From Chloroflexota bacterium (GTDB lineage Bacteria > Chloroflexota > Ktedonobacteria > Ktedonobacterales > JADMIN01): 64,000 nt of DNA. The notes beneath the pieces are model-generated. The model made no database searches. It saw only the letters and a list, made by a program, of their open reading frames with translations, and was not told the DNA's origin. The DNA lies in assembly GCA_021323855.1 (NCBI GenBank), contig JAJPKE010000025.1, positions 22,432 through 86,431 on the forward strand. Reading direction: 5' to 3'. Below, one piece after another: positions 26,559 to 35,616 of this stretch. Position 1 is the stretch's first letter; every line of letters starts with the position of its first letter. The position numbers and the translations under genes were made by a program.

Positions 26559-27512
26559 ATGCCATCGAACCGTCCCATCAACCGCACGATTCACGTCAAG
26601 CGCGAGCAATGGCATCTGGCGTGGGATAAGAGCATCACGCCCATCGCCTTCATCGAATCCGGCGAGACGGTGGAGTTCAGCCTGATGGATGCCTCCTGTG
26701 GGCAGATCGGCCCGGACTCCAGTGTAGATACTATTCGCGCGCTGGATTTTTCGCGGGTAGATCAGGTGAATGGACCGATTTATGTCGAAGGCGCAGCGCC
26801 AGGGGATACGCTTCAGATCGAATTCCTCAGCTTTGAACCGGCGGAGTGGGGGTGGACGGCGATCATCCCTGGCTTTGGCCTGCTGGCGGATGAGTTCACC
26901 GAACCAGCGATTCATATCTGGCATCTAGAAGACGGCTGGGCGGAGTTTGTGCCTGGCGTGCGTATCCCGCTGGCGCCGTTCTGCGGCGAGGTGGGGCTAG
27001 CGCCCGGCCAGCCAGGCGCGCTCTCGACCATTCCACCCTATCGCCACGGCGGCAACCTCGATACCAAGCATCTCACGGCGGGTAGCACGCTCTACCTGCC
27101 GGTGGAGGCATCCGGCGCGCTCTTTTCGCTGGGCGATGGACACGCGGCGCAGGGCGACGGCGAGGTCTGTGGCACGGCCATCGAGACGCCGATGCACGCT
27201 ACTGTGCGCCTGAGCGTGCGCAAAGACTATCCGGTGCAGGCGCCGCAACTCGTCACCGCCGGTCCCCTGAACCCGCACGCCAATATCGCGCCGTACTACG
27301 CGACCACCGGCGTTGGCCCCGATCTGATGGAGGCAACGCGCGACGCCGTGCGCCAGATGATCGCGCACCTGGAACGGCGCTATGGTCTCTCCCACACAGA
27401 CGCCTATATGCTGTGCAGCGTGGCAGTGGACCTCAAAATCTGCGAAGTGGTGGATGCGCCGCACTGGGTCGTCGGCGCGTTCCTGCCGGAGAGCCTCTTT
27501 GCCAGCGAGTAA
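26559..27512 (+). CDS. acetamidase/formamidase family protein
   Basis: A 317-residue member of the FmdA/AmdA family, which hydrolyses formamide or short amides to ammonia and the acid. Typical stretches are GPIYVEGAAPGDTLQIE near the N-terminus, PFCGEVGLAP, and HGGNLDTKHLTAGSTLYLPVEASGALFSLGDGHAAQGDGE, which carries the conserved acidic and His residues. The ATG at 26559 has GGAGGG upstream; the track adds 21 unsupported residues. No urea or amide transport genes are adjacent, so the physiological substrate is open. Confidence 0.93.
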   Translation: MPSNRPINRTIHVKREQWHLAWDKSITPIAFIESGETVEFSLMDASCGQIGPDSSVDTIRALDFSRVDQVNGPIYVEGAAPGDTLQIEFLSFEPAEWGWTAIIPGFGLLADEFTEPAIHIWHLEDGWAEFVPGVRIPLAPFCGEVGLAPGQPGALSTIPPYRHGGNLDTKHLTAGSTLYLPVEASGALFSLGDGHAAQGDGEVCGTAIETPMHATVRLSVRKDYPVQAPQLVTAGPLNPHANIAPYYATTGVGPDLMEATRDAVRQMIAHLERRYGLSHTDAYMLCSVAVDLKICEVVDAPHWVVGAFLPESLFASE

Positions 27513-27517
27513 ACACC

Positions 27518-27549
27518 CGCAAGGGTGAGGATGTAAAATCATCCTTGCG
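27518..27549 (+). terminator. hairpin after the formamidase gene
   Basis: CGCAAGG...CCTTGCG outer arms and AGGATG-TAAAAT-CATCCT inner arms six bases after the stop, followed by a moderately T-rich stretch. The two pairings compete, so structure and efficiency are uncertain. Confidence 0.5.
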
Positions 27550-27563
27550 CGGTATTTCTTGCT

Positions 27564-27593
27564 TTGCCGTTCCCCAAGAAACTACGTTATGAT
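27564..27593 (+). promoter_or_regulatory. possible promoter of the Sco-like gene
   Basis: TTGCCG and TATGAT separated by 18 bp, about 125 nt before the start codon. The -35 element is weak. Confidence 0.35.
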
Positions 27594-27717
27594 ACACTCG
27601 ACAAGCACCTTTGAGCGTGCCAAGCGTATCCGCATGCCAATTTACCCGCCTACTTTGCATTCTTCCTGGCATGTGGATCACGGAATAATTTGTAGCGATT
27701 CGTAGCGAGGCGAAGCG

Positions 27718-28896
27718 ATGGCAGATGGCACACACGACGTTTCCCGTTCCAAAAGCGCCCAGGCAATGCAGGAAGCATCAAGCACGTCGCAACCGAAAGC
27801 GGCTCATGCAGATAAGGGGTCATCGCCCATCTCCATCTCATCGGGATTGAAGCTGCTGAGAGACCAGCGGTACCCCAAATGGTTCAACTGGCTCATTCCG
27901 GGTCTGGTCGTCTTGCTGCTGCTCAGCGGCATCATCGTCGTGGTGCAACGGGTGCGCGCGGCGCAGAATCCACCGCAATCAGCGCAGGAGGCCGCCTACC
28001 AGGAGGCGCTCAAAGAGGGCGTCTCGTTGGGAAATATCCCGGCGCCAGCATTCTCATTGCCGGACCAGACTGGGACTACTATTTCGCTTGCGCAACTCCA
28101 CGGGCATCCCACCGTCCTCACATTTTTTGACTCTGTATGCCCTCATGCCGACTGCTCGCTGATTGCCGAATACATCAACTGGACGGCGAAAGATATGGGC
28201 GTCAAGAGCGCCGATGTCAATTGGGTGGCGCTGAGCATTGATCCCTGGCACGATACGCCTGCCACCGCCAAAACTTTCCTCAGCACCCGCCAGGTGACGA
28301 TTCCACTCCATTATCTGCTTGGCAACCTTGCACAGATGACACCACTCTGGCAGGGCTATCACATGCAGGCGATCCTGCAACCCGATGGCGTGGTCGTCCA
28401 CACGACTGGAATCTACGTCCTTGATGCCCAGGGACGTGAGAACATGTTCTTCGACGAAGGGTTCGACCCCCAGGCACTGAGCGCGTATCTGCTGCATATG
28501 CTTGCCCAACCCGGCAACACGGCTGGCGCTGCGGCAACCGCTGGCGCAGGGCAGCCCACCGGCACGAGCAACCAGAGCCGGACAGTCAACGGCATGACCA
28601 TCTCGTTGACGGAGACACCGGGCCAGTTCGGCACCTATACCTTTACTGCGACGGTTCTGGGCAGTGACGGCACTCCGCTGGAAGGCGCGCAGGTAAACCT
28701 CGATCTGACGATGACGGCCATGCCCATGACGCCGTTGCACGTCACACTGAATCCCCTGAATCCGCCAGTGCCAGGGAGCTATCAGGCGCAGGGGGTCGTC
28801 TCCATGAACGGTCAGTGGCAGGTGACGGTTCACGTACTGCCACCCGGCGCGGCGCAACCGACCCAAACCACCTTCACGTTTACCGCTAAATACTAA
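27718..28896 (+). CDS. Sco1/SenC-like redox protein with YtkA-like domain
   Basis: A 392-residue membrane-anchored protein. A polar N-terminus of about 58 residues precedes one helix (LIPGLVVLLLLSGIIVVV). Residues about 105-255 have a thioredoxin fold: FSLPDQTGTTISLAQLHG, FFDSVCPHADC and WVALSIDPWHDTP match the Sco/redoxin group that delivers copper or electrons to cytochrome oxidase. The Cys pair is CX4C instead of the usual CX3C. After a Gly/Ala/Thr linker, residues about 285-390 resemble YtkA/FixH domains (MPMTPLHVTLNPL...GQWQVTVHV). Such fusions suggest extracytoplasmic copper handling. Confidence 0.85.
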   Translation: MADGTHDVSRSKSAQAMQEASSTSQPKAAHADKGSSPISISSGLKLLRDQRYPKWFNWLIPGLVVLLLLSGIIVVVQRVRAAQNPPQSAQEAAYQEALKEGVSLGNIPAPAFSLPDQTGTTISLAQLHGHPTVLTFFDSVCPHADCSLIAEYINWTAKDMGVKSADVNWVALSIDPWHDTPATAKTFLSTRQVTIPLHYLLGNLAQMTPLWQGYHMQAILQPDGVVVHTTGIYVLDAQGRENMFFDEGFDPQALSAYLLHMLAQPGNTAGAAATAGAGQPTGTSNQSRTVNGMTISLTETPGQFGTYTFTATVLGSDGTPLEGAQVNLDLTMTAMPMTPLHVTLNPLNPPVPGSYQAQGVVSMNGQWQVTVHVLPPGAAQPTQTTFTFTAKY

Positions 28897-28967
28897 GAAG
28901 CCCCCACCCCCTCCCCCGTGTGCGGGAGAGGGGAGCCAGACAGGGACCGGCGAATTCATTCGCCGGG
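28897..28967. repeat. convergent intergenic region with two palindromes
   Basis: CCCCTCCCCCGTGTGCGGGAGAGGGG and GGCGAATTCATTCGCC lie side by side between two convergent genes; the second is a perfect 16-bp palindrome extending into CCGGGC. Both look like dispersed intergenic repeats and may also end transcription on either strand. Confidence 0.5.
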
Positions 28968-30431
28968 CTACGTCCCCGGAATCGAGGCAGAGCCGGGCGC
29001 GGGGTACTGCGGCAGCACCAGCGGCGGACGGGGCGGCTGACTGAAATCGAAGTCGTTCAGCAGGTTGCCCAGAATTGACACATTCTCGCGCACATCCGGG
29101 CGCGGGTCTGGCCGCCCGTCGGTCTTGGGATCGAGCCGCTGCCCGCCCATGAAGTCGTCCTCGATGAACTTGAGATAAGCGTCGAAGCTCAGCGTCTGAT
29201 GGTCAATGTAGCCGCGCTTGGCATACGGGCTGATGACCAACCCCGGCACGCGCAGCCCATAGCCATTCTCGTCCACGTTTGGCGGAACGACATGATCGTA
29301 GAAGCCGCCCCAGTCGTCCCAGGACAGGAAGATTGCCGTGCTATTCCACTCTGGCCCCTGCATTGCAGCATTGATGAGTTGCGTCACATACGCCTGCCCC
29401 CTGCTGATTGAGGCCGGTGGATGCTCGCTGTCAGCCCCGTTGGGCACCACCCACGAAACATCGGGCAGCGTGCCGTTCTTCGCCGCTGTGAGGTAGTTTT
29501 CCACCGGCTGGATATTGCCAAGCTGGCCGTCCTGACGCACGGTGTCGAAATAGGGCAGCGGATTCCAGATTTCCGGCACGTTCACCTTCTGCGGCTGTGG
29601 CGTGCAACTTTCCTGGTCGTCTGCGCAATCCGGCTGCGTCCCCTGGTCCAGATAATAGGCCCAACTGACGTTGAATTTATACATGAGGTAGGTGAGATCG
29701 GTCCAGGCGTAGTCCGGCGTCTGCCCCTTGCCCTTCTTGCCAAGCTGTGCCGGTGATTGGAGCGCGTTCGTGCAACTCATCGGGTCGCCAGGGCGGCTGC
29801 ACTTGGCGGACCAGGCGGAGACCATGAAGAGATGCTCGGGCAGGCTCCATGAAGCGTTCGGCTCAAACATGTGGTCTTGCAGCACGAAGTTCTGTGCGTA
29901 GGCCCAGTAATTGGGGATTTCGCGCGCATCATGCCAGCCCATCACATCAGGCACCGTCGAGTTGGTGCAGGCAGGGTTGTTCGGGTCGGTGCAGCCGCGT
30001 CTGCCCTTCTCGGCCTCCCCGATGAAGCCGTCCATCTTGCCGCCGTCAATGTCTGCCGTGGCGTTGGCCTGCCCGTGTGGACCGCCGCCATTCACGTCAT
30101 TGGGGTTGTGATAGGGCTTGTCACAGGCGCCGGTTTTGGGATTCGGCACGCAGACGGTGGGGACGCCATTCTGCATGGGAATGCCGTCGGCGCCGGGATA
30201 GGTGCCAAAATACGTGTCGAAGGAACGGTTCTCCTGCATGATGATAATGATATGCTTGATCTTATAGGCCGCCTGTGCCGGTGGCTTCTGCGTCGTCGAG
30301 CTGCTACAGGCCGCCACCAGCGGCAGCGCCACGCAGAGCAGGAGCAGCGCGCCGCCACACCAGACGCGCGCCAGCCGTCCTTGCCAGGGTGGTCGCCTCA
30401 ATCGCAATCCGCCAGATGATGCACGCTTCAT
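28968..30431 (-). CDS. phospholipase C/acid phosphatase family lipoprotein
   Basis: A 487-residue exported phosphoesterase of the PF04185 family (bacterial phospholipase C and acid phosphatases, alkaline-phosphatase-like fold). A basic N-terminus and hydrophobic stretch end in the lipobox LVAACSSS, so it should be lipid-anchored. The family start [21 protein letters not shown] carries the metal and nucleophile region; later [33 protein letters not shown] and [20 protein letters not shown] are also characteristic. AAAGGAG precedes the ATG. Substrate preference (phospholipid or phosphate monoester) cannot be decided here. Confidence 0.93.
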   Translation of the reverse strand: MKRASSGGLRLRRPPWQGRLARVWCGGALLLLCVALPLVAACSSSTTQKPPAQAAYKIKHIIIIMQENRSFDTYFGTYPGADGIPMQNGVPTVCVPNPKTGACDKPYHNPNDVNGGGPHGQANATADIDGGKMDGFIGEAEKGRRGCTDPNNPACTNSTVPDVMGWHDAREIPNYWAYAQNFVLQDHMFEPNASWSLPEHLFMVSAWSAKCSRPGDPMSCTNALQSPAQLGKKGKGQTPDYAWTDLTYLMYKFNVSWAYYLDQGTQPDCADDQESCTPQPQKVNVPEIWNPLPYFDTVRQDGQLGNIQPVENYLTAAKNGTLPDVSWVVPNGADSEHPPASISRGQAYVTQLINAAMQGPEWNSTAIFLSWDDWGGFYDHVVPPNVDENGYGLRVPGLVISPYAKRGYIDHQTLSFDAYLKFIEDDFMGGQRLDPKTDGRPDPRPDVRENVSILGNLLNDFDFSQPPRPPLVLPQYPAPGSASIPGT

Positions 30432-30591
30432 ACGCTTTTGGTCTCCTTTCGCTCTCTAAGCCCTGATGGCAGGCTCGATAACTACGATACAACACTAGCT
30501 CGATAGAGCAAGCGCAGCCGATATAGGCGTAGGTATGCCATGAGAGCATGAGAGTCTGTTGAACGGGAGATTAGGATGCCCTGAGAGACGA

Positions 30592-31017
30592 CTATTCCCG
30601 GTTGAGATGCAGCATGCGTTGCACCACTTCGATCAGTTCATTGGGGCGGAATGGCTTTGCCAGGTAGTCGGTGCAACCGCTTTCCAGCGCACGGGCGCGA
30701 TCATCGCTCATAGCATAGGCTGTGACGGCGACGATGGGCAGGTGCGCACCATCCGGGCGCTGGCGAATTTGCGCGGTCGTCTGGTAGCCATCCAGCAGCG
30801 GCATCGAAAGGTCCAGCAGTACGACATCCACCGGCTGCCGGTCGAGGATTTCCAGCACTTCCAGTCCGTTGGTAGCTGAGAGAAAGTGGTAGCCATTGGT
30901 CTGCAAAATATGCTCGATCAGCTTGCGGTTGTTCTCCTCATTTTCCGCCACCAGAATGATCGCATCATGCGCTTGATGTGACTGATACTGTTGTTCAGAG
31001 TGTTCTGATGGTTCCAT
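30592..31017 (-). CDS. stand-alone response regulator receiver protein
   Basis: A 141-residue protein holding a single CheY-like receiver after a short polar N-terminus. Phosphoacceptor Asp in VDVVLLDLSMPLLDGY, acidic pair in ILVAENEENN, Thr in VAVTAYA and Lys in DYLAKPF are all present. No output domain follows, and no histidine kinase is adjacent, so the partner is elsewhere. The ATG at 31017 is chosen because the receiver fold begins just after it; the track's further 104 residues are unsupported. It resembles receivers of polar-differentiation regulators (DivK-type). Confidence 0.93.
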   Translation of the reverse strand: MEPSEHSEQQYQSHQAHDAIILVAENEENNRKLIEHILQTNGYHFLSATNGLEVLEILDRQPVDVVLLDLSMPLLDGYQTTAQIRQRPDGAHLPIVAVTAYAMSDDRARALESGCTDYLAKPFRPNELIEVVQRMLHLNRE

Positions 31018-31433
31018 GCGGGTTGTTTCTCTTTCCAGTATTCCCCAATATTCCAATAGAGGAACGCGGCGCCCGGCGCATCTGACGCAATGGCGCGAGA
31101 AAGGAAATAGAAGAATACGCGCCCATGATGGAACAGGTCGGGCAGACAATCCCCGCAACCGCCGCATCCTGCCCCTGTGTTCGTCTGCCCATACACCTGC
31201 CCAATGCGTTCCGTCCAAAGCATTGTAACAGGTTTTGTCATGCGCTCCAATGAACTGCACCACAGCCATATGAAGTTCGATGGCGCGCACGCAAAAGCCG
31301 GAATAGCTCAATGTTGAGTTGCCATCCATGCACTATGCGGGCGGAAGACATAGAGGAGTATTGCCTTCCGCCTGCCTTGCTGGGTCATCGCTGGAACATC
31401 CTGCTCGTGTACTATGGTCGTGGTTAAGAACGG
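31018..31433. other. intergenic region without a supported gene
   Basis: About 416 bases between the dinD stop and the response-regulator start. A GGCGGAAG/CTTCCGCC inverted repeat (31340-31372) lies about 60 nt past dinD and may terminate it. The rest should contain the response-regulator promoter; no ORF with convincing features was seen. Confidence 0.5.
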
Positions 31434-32363
31434 TTAATCCTCCTGGTCGGCGGACTGCAATTGTCCCCACAAGCCCTGTTCATAGGCCTCTTCGAGCGCA
31501 ATGCGACGCGCTTCTTCCTTGACGATTTGCTCGTAGCTCTTGGTTGGCGTCTCCAACTGTTCGGGATAGATATCGTTTTCGATGAGGAACTCGCGTACCG
31601 CCTTGCCCGCCTCATAATGCGTCTTGTTGGCGATATCGGGATTCTTTTGTTGCAGCCGATGCAGCCGCCGGGCGGCAATTTCCGCGCGCATGATGTTCGC
31701 CGTCGTCTCCAGCCCGCCCATGAAACTGCTGATGCTTTGGTTGGGCTTCAATCCTTTTCGTGCGTGGATATCGTCCTCAGTTTCGCCGCCATAGAGTCCC
31801 TCGTAACCTGAATTCATGAATACTGCATGCTCGAATGGCGTAATGATGCCTGCGTCCTTCGCCTCCGCCAGCAGCCGCTTATGCGCCGCAGTCAACTCTT
31901 GTCGCCCTTTGATACGCTCCATCACTTCAACGAGTGGGTCTTGCGCTCCCCGCTGCTGGAGCAATCGCAGACGGACTTCTTCTGTCAGTTCAGCGCGGCG
32001 AGTTTGCACCGCAAAATAGGTTTGCGCCTGAGCCACCACCACTTTTTCGGGGTCCGCATTCTGCGCGACGAGGTAACAGGCATAGCGCGACAAATGCAAA
32101 TCTCGGATATGTCTCTGTCCACCTTTTCCTATTGGAACTATCTTCTCCGTGCGGAGAAAATGATCATCTACCTCCTGGCCGCTGTTCTCACAGGAAACGA
32201 TAGCCTTATCGAGTACGTTGAGGAACTTGTCCCACTTGACATACTCCAACGCCTTCGCCAGTTCGCGTGCCGACCAATATTCGACACCCTGATCGTCCAC
32301 GTGTTTGATACGCTCAAATGGTGTCGCCTGCGCGCCCTCTTGCCCTTTGTCGTCGTTCGCCAT
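31434..32363 (-). CDS. dinD: DNA-damage-inducible protein D
   Basis: A 309-residue DinD homologue. E. coli DinD inhibits RecA-dependent strand exchange. The N-terminus FERIKHVDDQGVEYWSARELAKALEYVKWDKFLNVLDKA is a Bro-N-like DNA-binding region. GGQRHIRDLHLSRYACYLVAQNADP, then RIKGRQELTAAHKRL and GLYGGETEDDIHARKGL are family signatures. GAGGAG precedes the ATG. It is divergent from a small XRE-type regulator, with an 11-bp-spaced direct repeat between them. In many genomes dinD rides on mobile or phage-derived segments, but no integrase is nearby. Confidence 0.93.
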   Translation of the reverse strand: MANDDKGQEGAQATPFERIKHVDDQGVEYWSARELAKALEYVKWDKFLNVLDKAIVSCENSGQEVDDHFLRTEKIVPIGKGGQRHIRDLHLSRYACYLVAQNADPEKVVVAQAQTYFAVQTRRAELTEEVRLRLLQQRGAQDPLVEVMERIKGRQELTAAHKRLLAEAKDAGIITPFEHAVFMNSGYEGLYGGETEDDIHARKGLKPNQSISSFMGGLETTANIMRAEIAARRLHRLQQKNPDIANKTHYEAGKAVREFLIENDIYPEQLETPTKSYEQIVKEEARRIALEEAYEQGLWGQLQSADQED

Positions 32364-32409
32364 AGTCTTGCTCCTCTTGCGATGTGAAAGCTAAAACAAT
32401 GCTAACTAT

Positions 32410-32429
32410 AAGTTTACGCAAAGTTTACG
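32410..32429. promoter_or_regulatory. direct repeat in the dinD/XRE intergenic region
   Basis: AAGTTTACG occurs twice with an 11-bp period (32410-32418 and 32421-32429), one helical turn apart. It lies next to TATAGT on the minus strand, a possible dinD -10. A binding site for the adjacent XRE protein or an SOS regulator is plausible; no standard LexA box was seen. Confidence 0.4.
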
Positions 32430-32554
32430 TTCGCGCTACTATTCTATCCTAACAGGTAGCAGTTTGTCAATCAGAACGTAAGATGAGAGTCAGAAGATTT
32501 GCTGCTGTACGCAATGGAAGCCTATACTTCGGGCAAAAACCTAGAGAGAAGTCT

Positions 32555-32773
32555 ATGGATGAACAACTGCCGCGCAGAACGTTACGCCAGTGGCGTGAGA
32601 AAGTCTATTTTGAGACGCAGGAAGAGTTTGCCCAGAGGCTAGGAGTACACGAGACTGCAATTAGCCTATGGGAAACGGGCAGACGTCATCCACGGTTACG
32701 GACCCGCCGCATCATTGCTGAGCGATTGGGATTGAAGCCGCAGCAGATCATCTTCGAGGGGGATGAGGAATAG
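32555..32773 (+). CDS. XRE family helix-turn-helix regulator
   Basis: A 72-residue protein that is essentially one Cro/CI-type HTH domain: LRQWREKVYFETQEEFAQRLGVHETAISLWETGRRHPRLRTRRIIAERLGL. The ATG at 32555 is preceded by GAGAGAAG; the 24 earlier codons in the track are unsupported. It is divergent from dinD and probably binds the region between them. Confidence 0.88.
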   Translation: MDEQLPRRTLRQWREKVYFETQEEFAQRLGVHETAISLWETGRRHPRLRTRRIIAERLGLKPQQIIFEGDEE

Positions 32774-32820
32774 GGCGGGATATTAGACAGACGTTCAGCC
32801 TAGTGCCATGGCGCGCCATC

Positions 32821-33591
32821 TCATACGGGTTTGCGCGCGCTGAGGGCAACGGCGGCGACCCAGGGGCCACCATACCAGAAGCGCCAGCCGAGTCCGCGCC
32901 GCTGGATATCGCTCATCCCGCGCTGGCGCAGGCGTTCCGCGTAGGCTCCGGTGGCGTTAATATCGGCGATGAGCAGCCGGCCACCGGGTTTCAGCACGCG
33001 CATCGCCTCATCAATCGCCTTCTCGCGTTCCCCCGGCCCATGAATATTGTGGATGGCCAGGCTCGATAACACAACATCGAACGAAGCGTCCGCAAAGGGC
33101 AGTGTGCGGAGATCGGCGGTGAAGAGTTCCACACGCCCGGCCACGCCCTCGCGTTCGGCATTGCGTTGCGTCGCAGCCAGCGCATTTCCCGATTGGTCGC
33201 GCGTCTGCCAGAGGTCCACACCGACCGCTTTGCCCTCCGGCAGCAGGCGTGCCGCCATCAGCAGAACCGCGCCGCGACCACAGCCCAGATCGAGCACATG
33301 CTCATCGCCGCGCAGACCCAGGCGCGCCAGCAGACGCGCCCAGACGTAGAACTTGCCGGCGCGGGTGGTATAGAGATAGCTTGCAGCGCACAGCAGAAAG
33401 ACAACCCCAGGGAGAGCGATCCACCAGCTAAAGAGCGCCGCCAGAACCAGCAACGCCACGCCAACCACGATGAACGAGACCGGCACGGCGGGCGCATCGA
33501 AGCCATAATCGCCGCGCCGCCGTTGCAGTCGCGCCACCAGCGTAGCGGACGTTTGCGATTGAACCCCGGCACGATTGGCTGACTCGCTCAT
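32821..33591 (-). CDS. membrane-anchored class I methyltransferase
   Basis: A 256-residue SAM-dependent methyltransferase. Two N-terminal hydrophobic segments (SFIVVGVALLVLAALFSWW, LPGVVFLLCAASYLY) form a membrane hairpin. The Rossmann domain starts near residue 90: motif I VLDLGCGRGAVLL, then AVGVDLW, ELFTADLRTLPFADASFDVVLSSLAIHNI and VLKPGGRLLIADI. The order is that of UbiE/Methyltransf_11 enzymes. GGAAGGA precedes the ATG at 33591. The acceptor is unknown; the anchor suggests a lipid or quinone-like substrate. Confidence 0.9.
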   Translation of the reverse strand: MSESANRAGVQSQTSATLVARLQRRRGDYGFDAPAVPVSFIVVGVALLVLAALFSWWIALPGVVFLLCAASYLYTTRAGKFYVWARLLARLGLRGDEHVLDLGCGRGAVLLMAARLLPEGKAVGVDLWQTRDQSGNALAATQRNAEREGVAGRVELFTADLRTLPFADASFDVVLSSLAIHNIHGPGEREKAIDEAMRVLKPGGRLLIADINATGAYAERLRQRGMSDIQRRGLGWRFWYGGPWVAAVALSARKPV

Positions 33592-33698
33592 GATGCTGTC
33601 CTTCCCCCTACGCAGCGGATACCACCTCGTTTCAGCAGCCGTCCTAGATATGGTATCGCGCAGCGGCGTGGAAGGGCCAGTTTTGCTGGCTAGAACAG

Positions 33699-35132
33699 CT
33701 AGAACAGCCACGGCAGCGCCAGCAGCAGGAACGCGCCCCAGACCAGATACGCCACGATGCCGATGCGCACCACCGCTTGCAGCGCCTCCACCCAGGCGTC
33801 GCGCTGGGCACGCGCCTGCTTCACCAGCAGGATGAGCAGCAGCGTGATATTGATTGCGTTCCAGCCGATCACCACCAGCCGGTTCATCGTCAGCGCGCCC
33901 TGCGCCGTGCGGTAGACGATGGCCGCGAGCGCGTAGAGGCTCACCAGCGTCGCCAGCGCCGCCACCGCGATGATGCCTGCGCGCAACGCCCGTTGGTGGC
34001 GCTCCGAGAAGTCACCGGCGCGCACCGGCGTGACGCCGAGCAGCAGCCCCATCACGCCGAACAGCCCGACGTTGTAGACGATTAGCACATTACGGTTGGT
34101 AAACGGCTGCGCGAAGTTGAACGGGATCAGGCAAAGGTACACCACCAGCACGATGAGCGTCAGCGGCAGCAATACCTGCATCAGAATCGTCAGGATGCGT
34201 CCGAAGCCGCGCCGGAAATCCTGCGCCGCTGGACTGAGTTGCGGGTCATAGACGCTGGCAACCGCGAATACTGGAATGAGGCCCAGGCCAGCGGCGACAA
34301 AGAGGCGCATAATGATGTCGGGAAACTCTACGCCAATCGCTCCGAAGAGCGTGTAGGTGAGGCCGAAGAAGATGCCACCAGCAATGCTATAGACGCCAGC
34401 CGTGCCCACCGTTTCGATAGATTTATTGAGAAAGGCGAAACGGTTGAGTGTGGAGGATCGCCAGCCCAACACCGCAATGCCGAGCGCGCCCCAGGCGAGC
34501 AGTGGCACATGCGCCAGCATCAGATCGAGGTAGCTCTTCTGTGTCGCCACAGGCCGGAGCGAGGCGGCGAAGAGAACATAAGCGGTGATCGCGGCGACGG
34601 CGAGGCACATCAATACAGCACGCAGCGCCGCCCCACGCGCGCGAGCGCCAATCGTCACGAAGCTGATGAGCGCAATCGCGGTGAGTGGCGCCCAGAATAG
34701 CACGAGATACGGCGCGTGGTTTGCCATCTGCCAGGAGGTGTCCGAGAGCGCCCAAAAGGCCAGCAACAGCACGACGCTCACCTGTACCGCCAGCCGCCAG
34801 TCAACCGGATGGCGCGCCGGTTCATCGCCCTGAGCCGGCTGTTGCAGCCGGTAATACCAGGCGGCGTAGAGCAGATTCTCCGGCGCAGCGGCGGCGCAAG
34901 CCAGCATCGCGGAGGTAAATTGTGGTGTCTGGTGGCTGCGGCGGGCCGATTGATAGAGCCGTTCGAGCTGCGCGGGATTGGCGTTCGCCGCGCGAATCGT
35001 CTCCGCATACGAGCCATCCGCAGTATTTGTGGTCGCCAGTTGTGGTTCAGTGTGCTCAGGCGGCACTGGCTGTGGCATGTTTGCTTGATCTGGCTGATCT
35101 GGCTGTGCTAGTTGATCTGGTGATTCCGACAT
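33699..35132 (-). CDS. polytopic membrane protein (DUF4153-like)
   Basis: A 477-residue protein. Residues 1-50 are polar with repeated Asp-Gln-Pro-Ala units (PDQLAQPDQPDQANMP). A short helical soluble part (QLERLYQSARRSHQTPQF) follows, then about eleven membrane helices to the end. The C-terminal half (NRNVLIVYNVGLFGVMGLLLG, LTMNRLVVIGWNAINITLLLILL) resembles DUF4153 membrane proteins of unknown role. The ATG at 35132 has GGGGGAGGG nine bases upstream. It is divergent from murA. Confidence 0.75.
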   Translation of the reverse strand: MSESPDQLAQPDQPDQANMPQPVPPEHTEPQLATTNTADGSYAETIRAANANPAQLERLYQSARRSHQTPQFTSAMLACAAAAPENLLYAAWYYRLQQPAQGDEPARHPVDWRLAVQVSVVLLLAFWALSDTSWQMANHAPYLVLFWAPLTAIALISFVTIGARARGAALRAVLMCLAVAAITAYVLFAASLRPVATQKSYLDLMLAHVPLLAWGALGIAVLGWRSSTLNRFAFLNKSIETVGTAGVYSIAGGIFFGLTYTLFGAIGVEFPDIIMRLFVAAGLGLIPVFAVASVYDPQLSPAAQDFRRGFGRILTILMQVLLPLTLIVLVVYLCLIPFNFAQPFTNRNVLIVYNVGLFGVMGLLLGVTPVRAGDFSERHQRALRAGIIAVAALATLVSLYALAAIVYRTAQGALTMNRLVVIGWNAINITLLLILLVKQARAQRDAWVEALQAVVRIGIVAYLVWGAFLLLALPWLF

Positions 35133-35616
35133 AGACAACACCCTCCCCCATGCAGACCATCAGGGACGCGGCAGGCCGCACATCGAGTAATTGCGTATAA
35201 GCAGGTGGTTACTCACGGCGATAATACCTTATCGCCAGCCATCTGACAAACGCAGCAGTGCCTTCTCGCTCGCACTCTTGCGACGCCCGCCAGGCACCTG
35301 AGTGCCACGCCTACTAACGCCTGCCCATGCCTATGCTCGCCACTGCCCTGTGTCCCACTGCGTTGACAGCCTCCCCGCTCCCGCGCTATGCTGCCCAGGC
35401 GGGGAAACGCGCGAAGCCAGCAGTGACGCGCGAGAGCCAGCGATCAATCGGCCAACCAGTCGGAGGCCACGGATGCGGAATGAGCAACGGAAGCAGCAGA
35501 GCGGGTCCAGGCGATCCAGGCGACCTCTCCCCGCGCTGTCTTCGGCCAGTCATAGAGAACTGGAGCGCGGCATGGACTCACTAGATTCTGTAGATTCTGT
35601 GGAGGAGGCGGGTGCT
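35133..35616. other. intergenic region upstream of murA
   Basis: About 480 bases between divergent genes. The murA frame stays open back to 35302, but the resulting peptide is low-complexity, Pro/Arg-rich and unlike any MurA N-terminus, so it is left out. Tandem TAGATTCTG units lie at about 35582-35599. The promoters of both neighbours should be here. Confidence 0.5.

Noticed and set aside
25287-26924. 545-residue minus-strand ORF
   Set aside because: It overlaps the vWA, SDR and formamidase genes antisense and spans their gaps; no domain is recognisable.
35302-35616. N-terminal extension of MurA by 105 residues
   Set aside because: The extension is low-complexity and lacks homology to MurA, while a good ribosome-binding site precedes the ATG at 35617.
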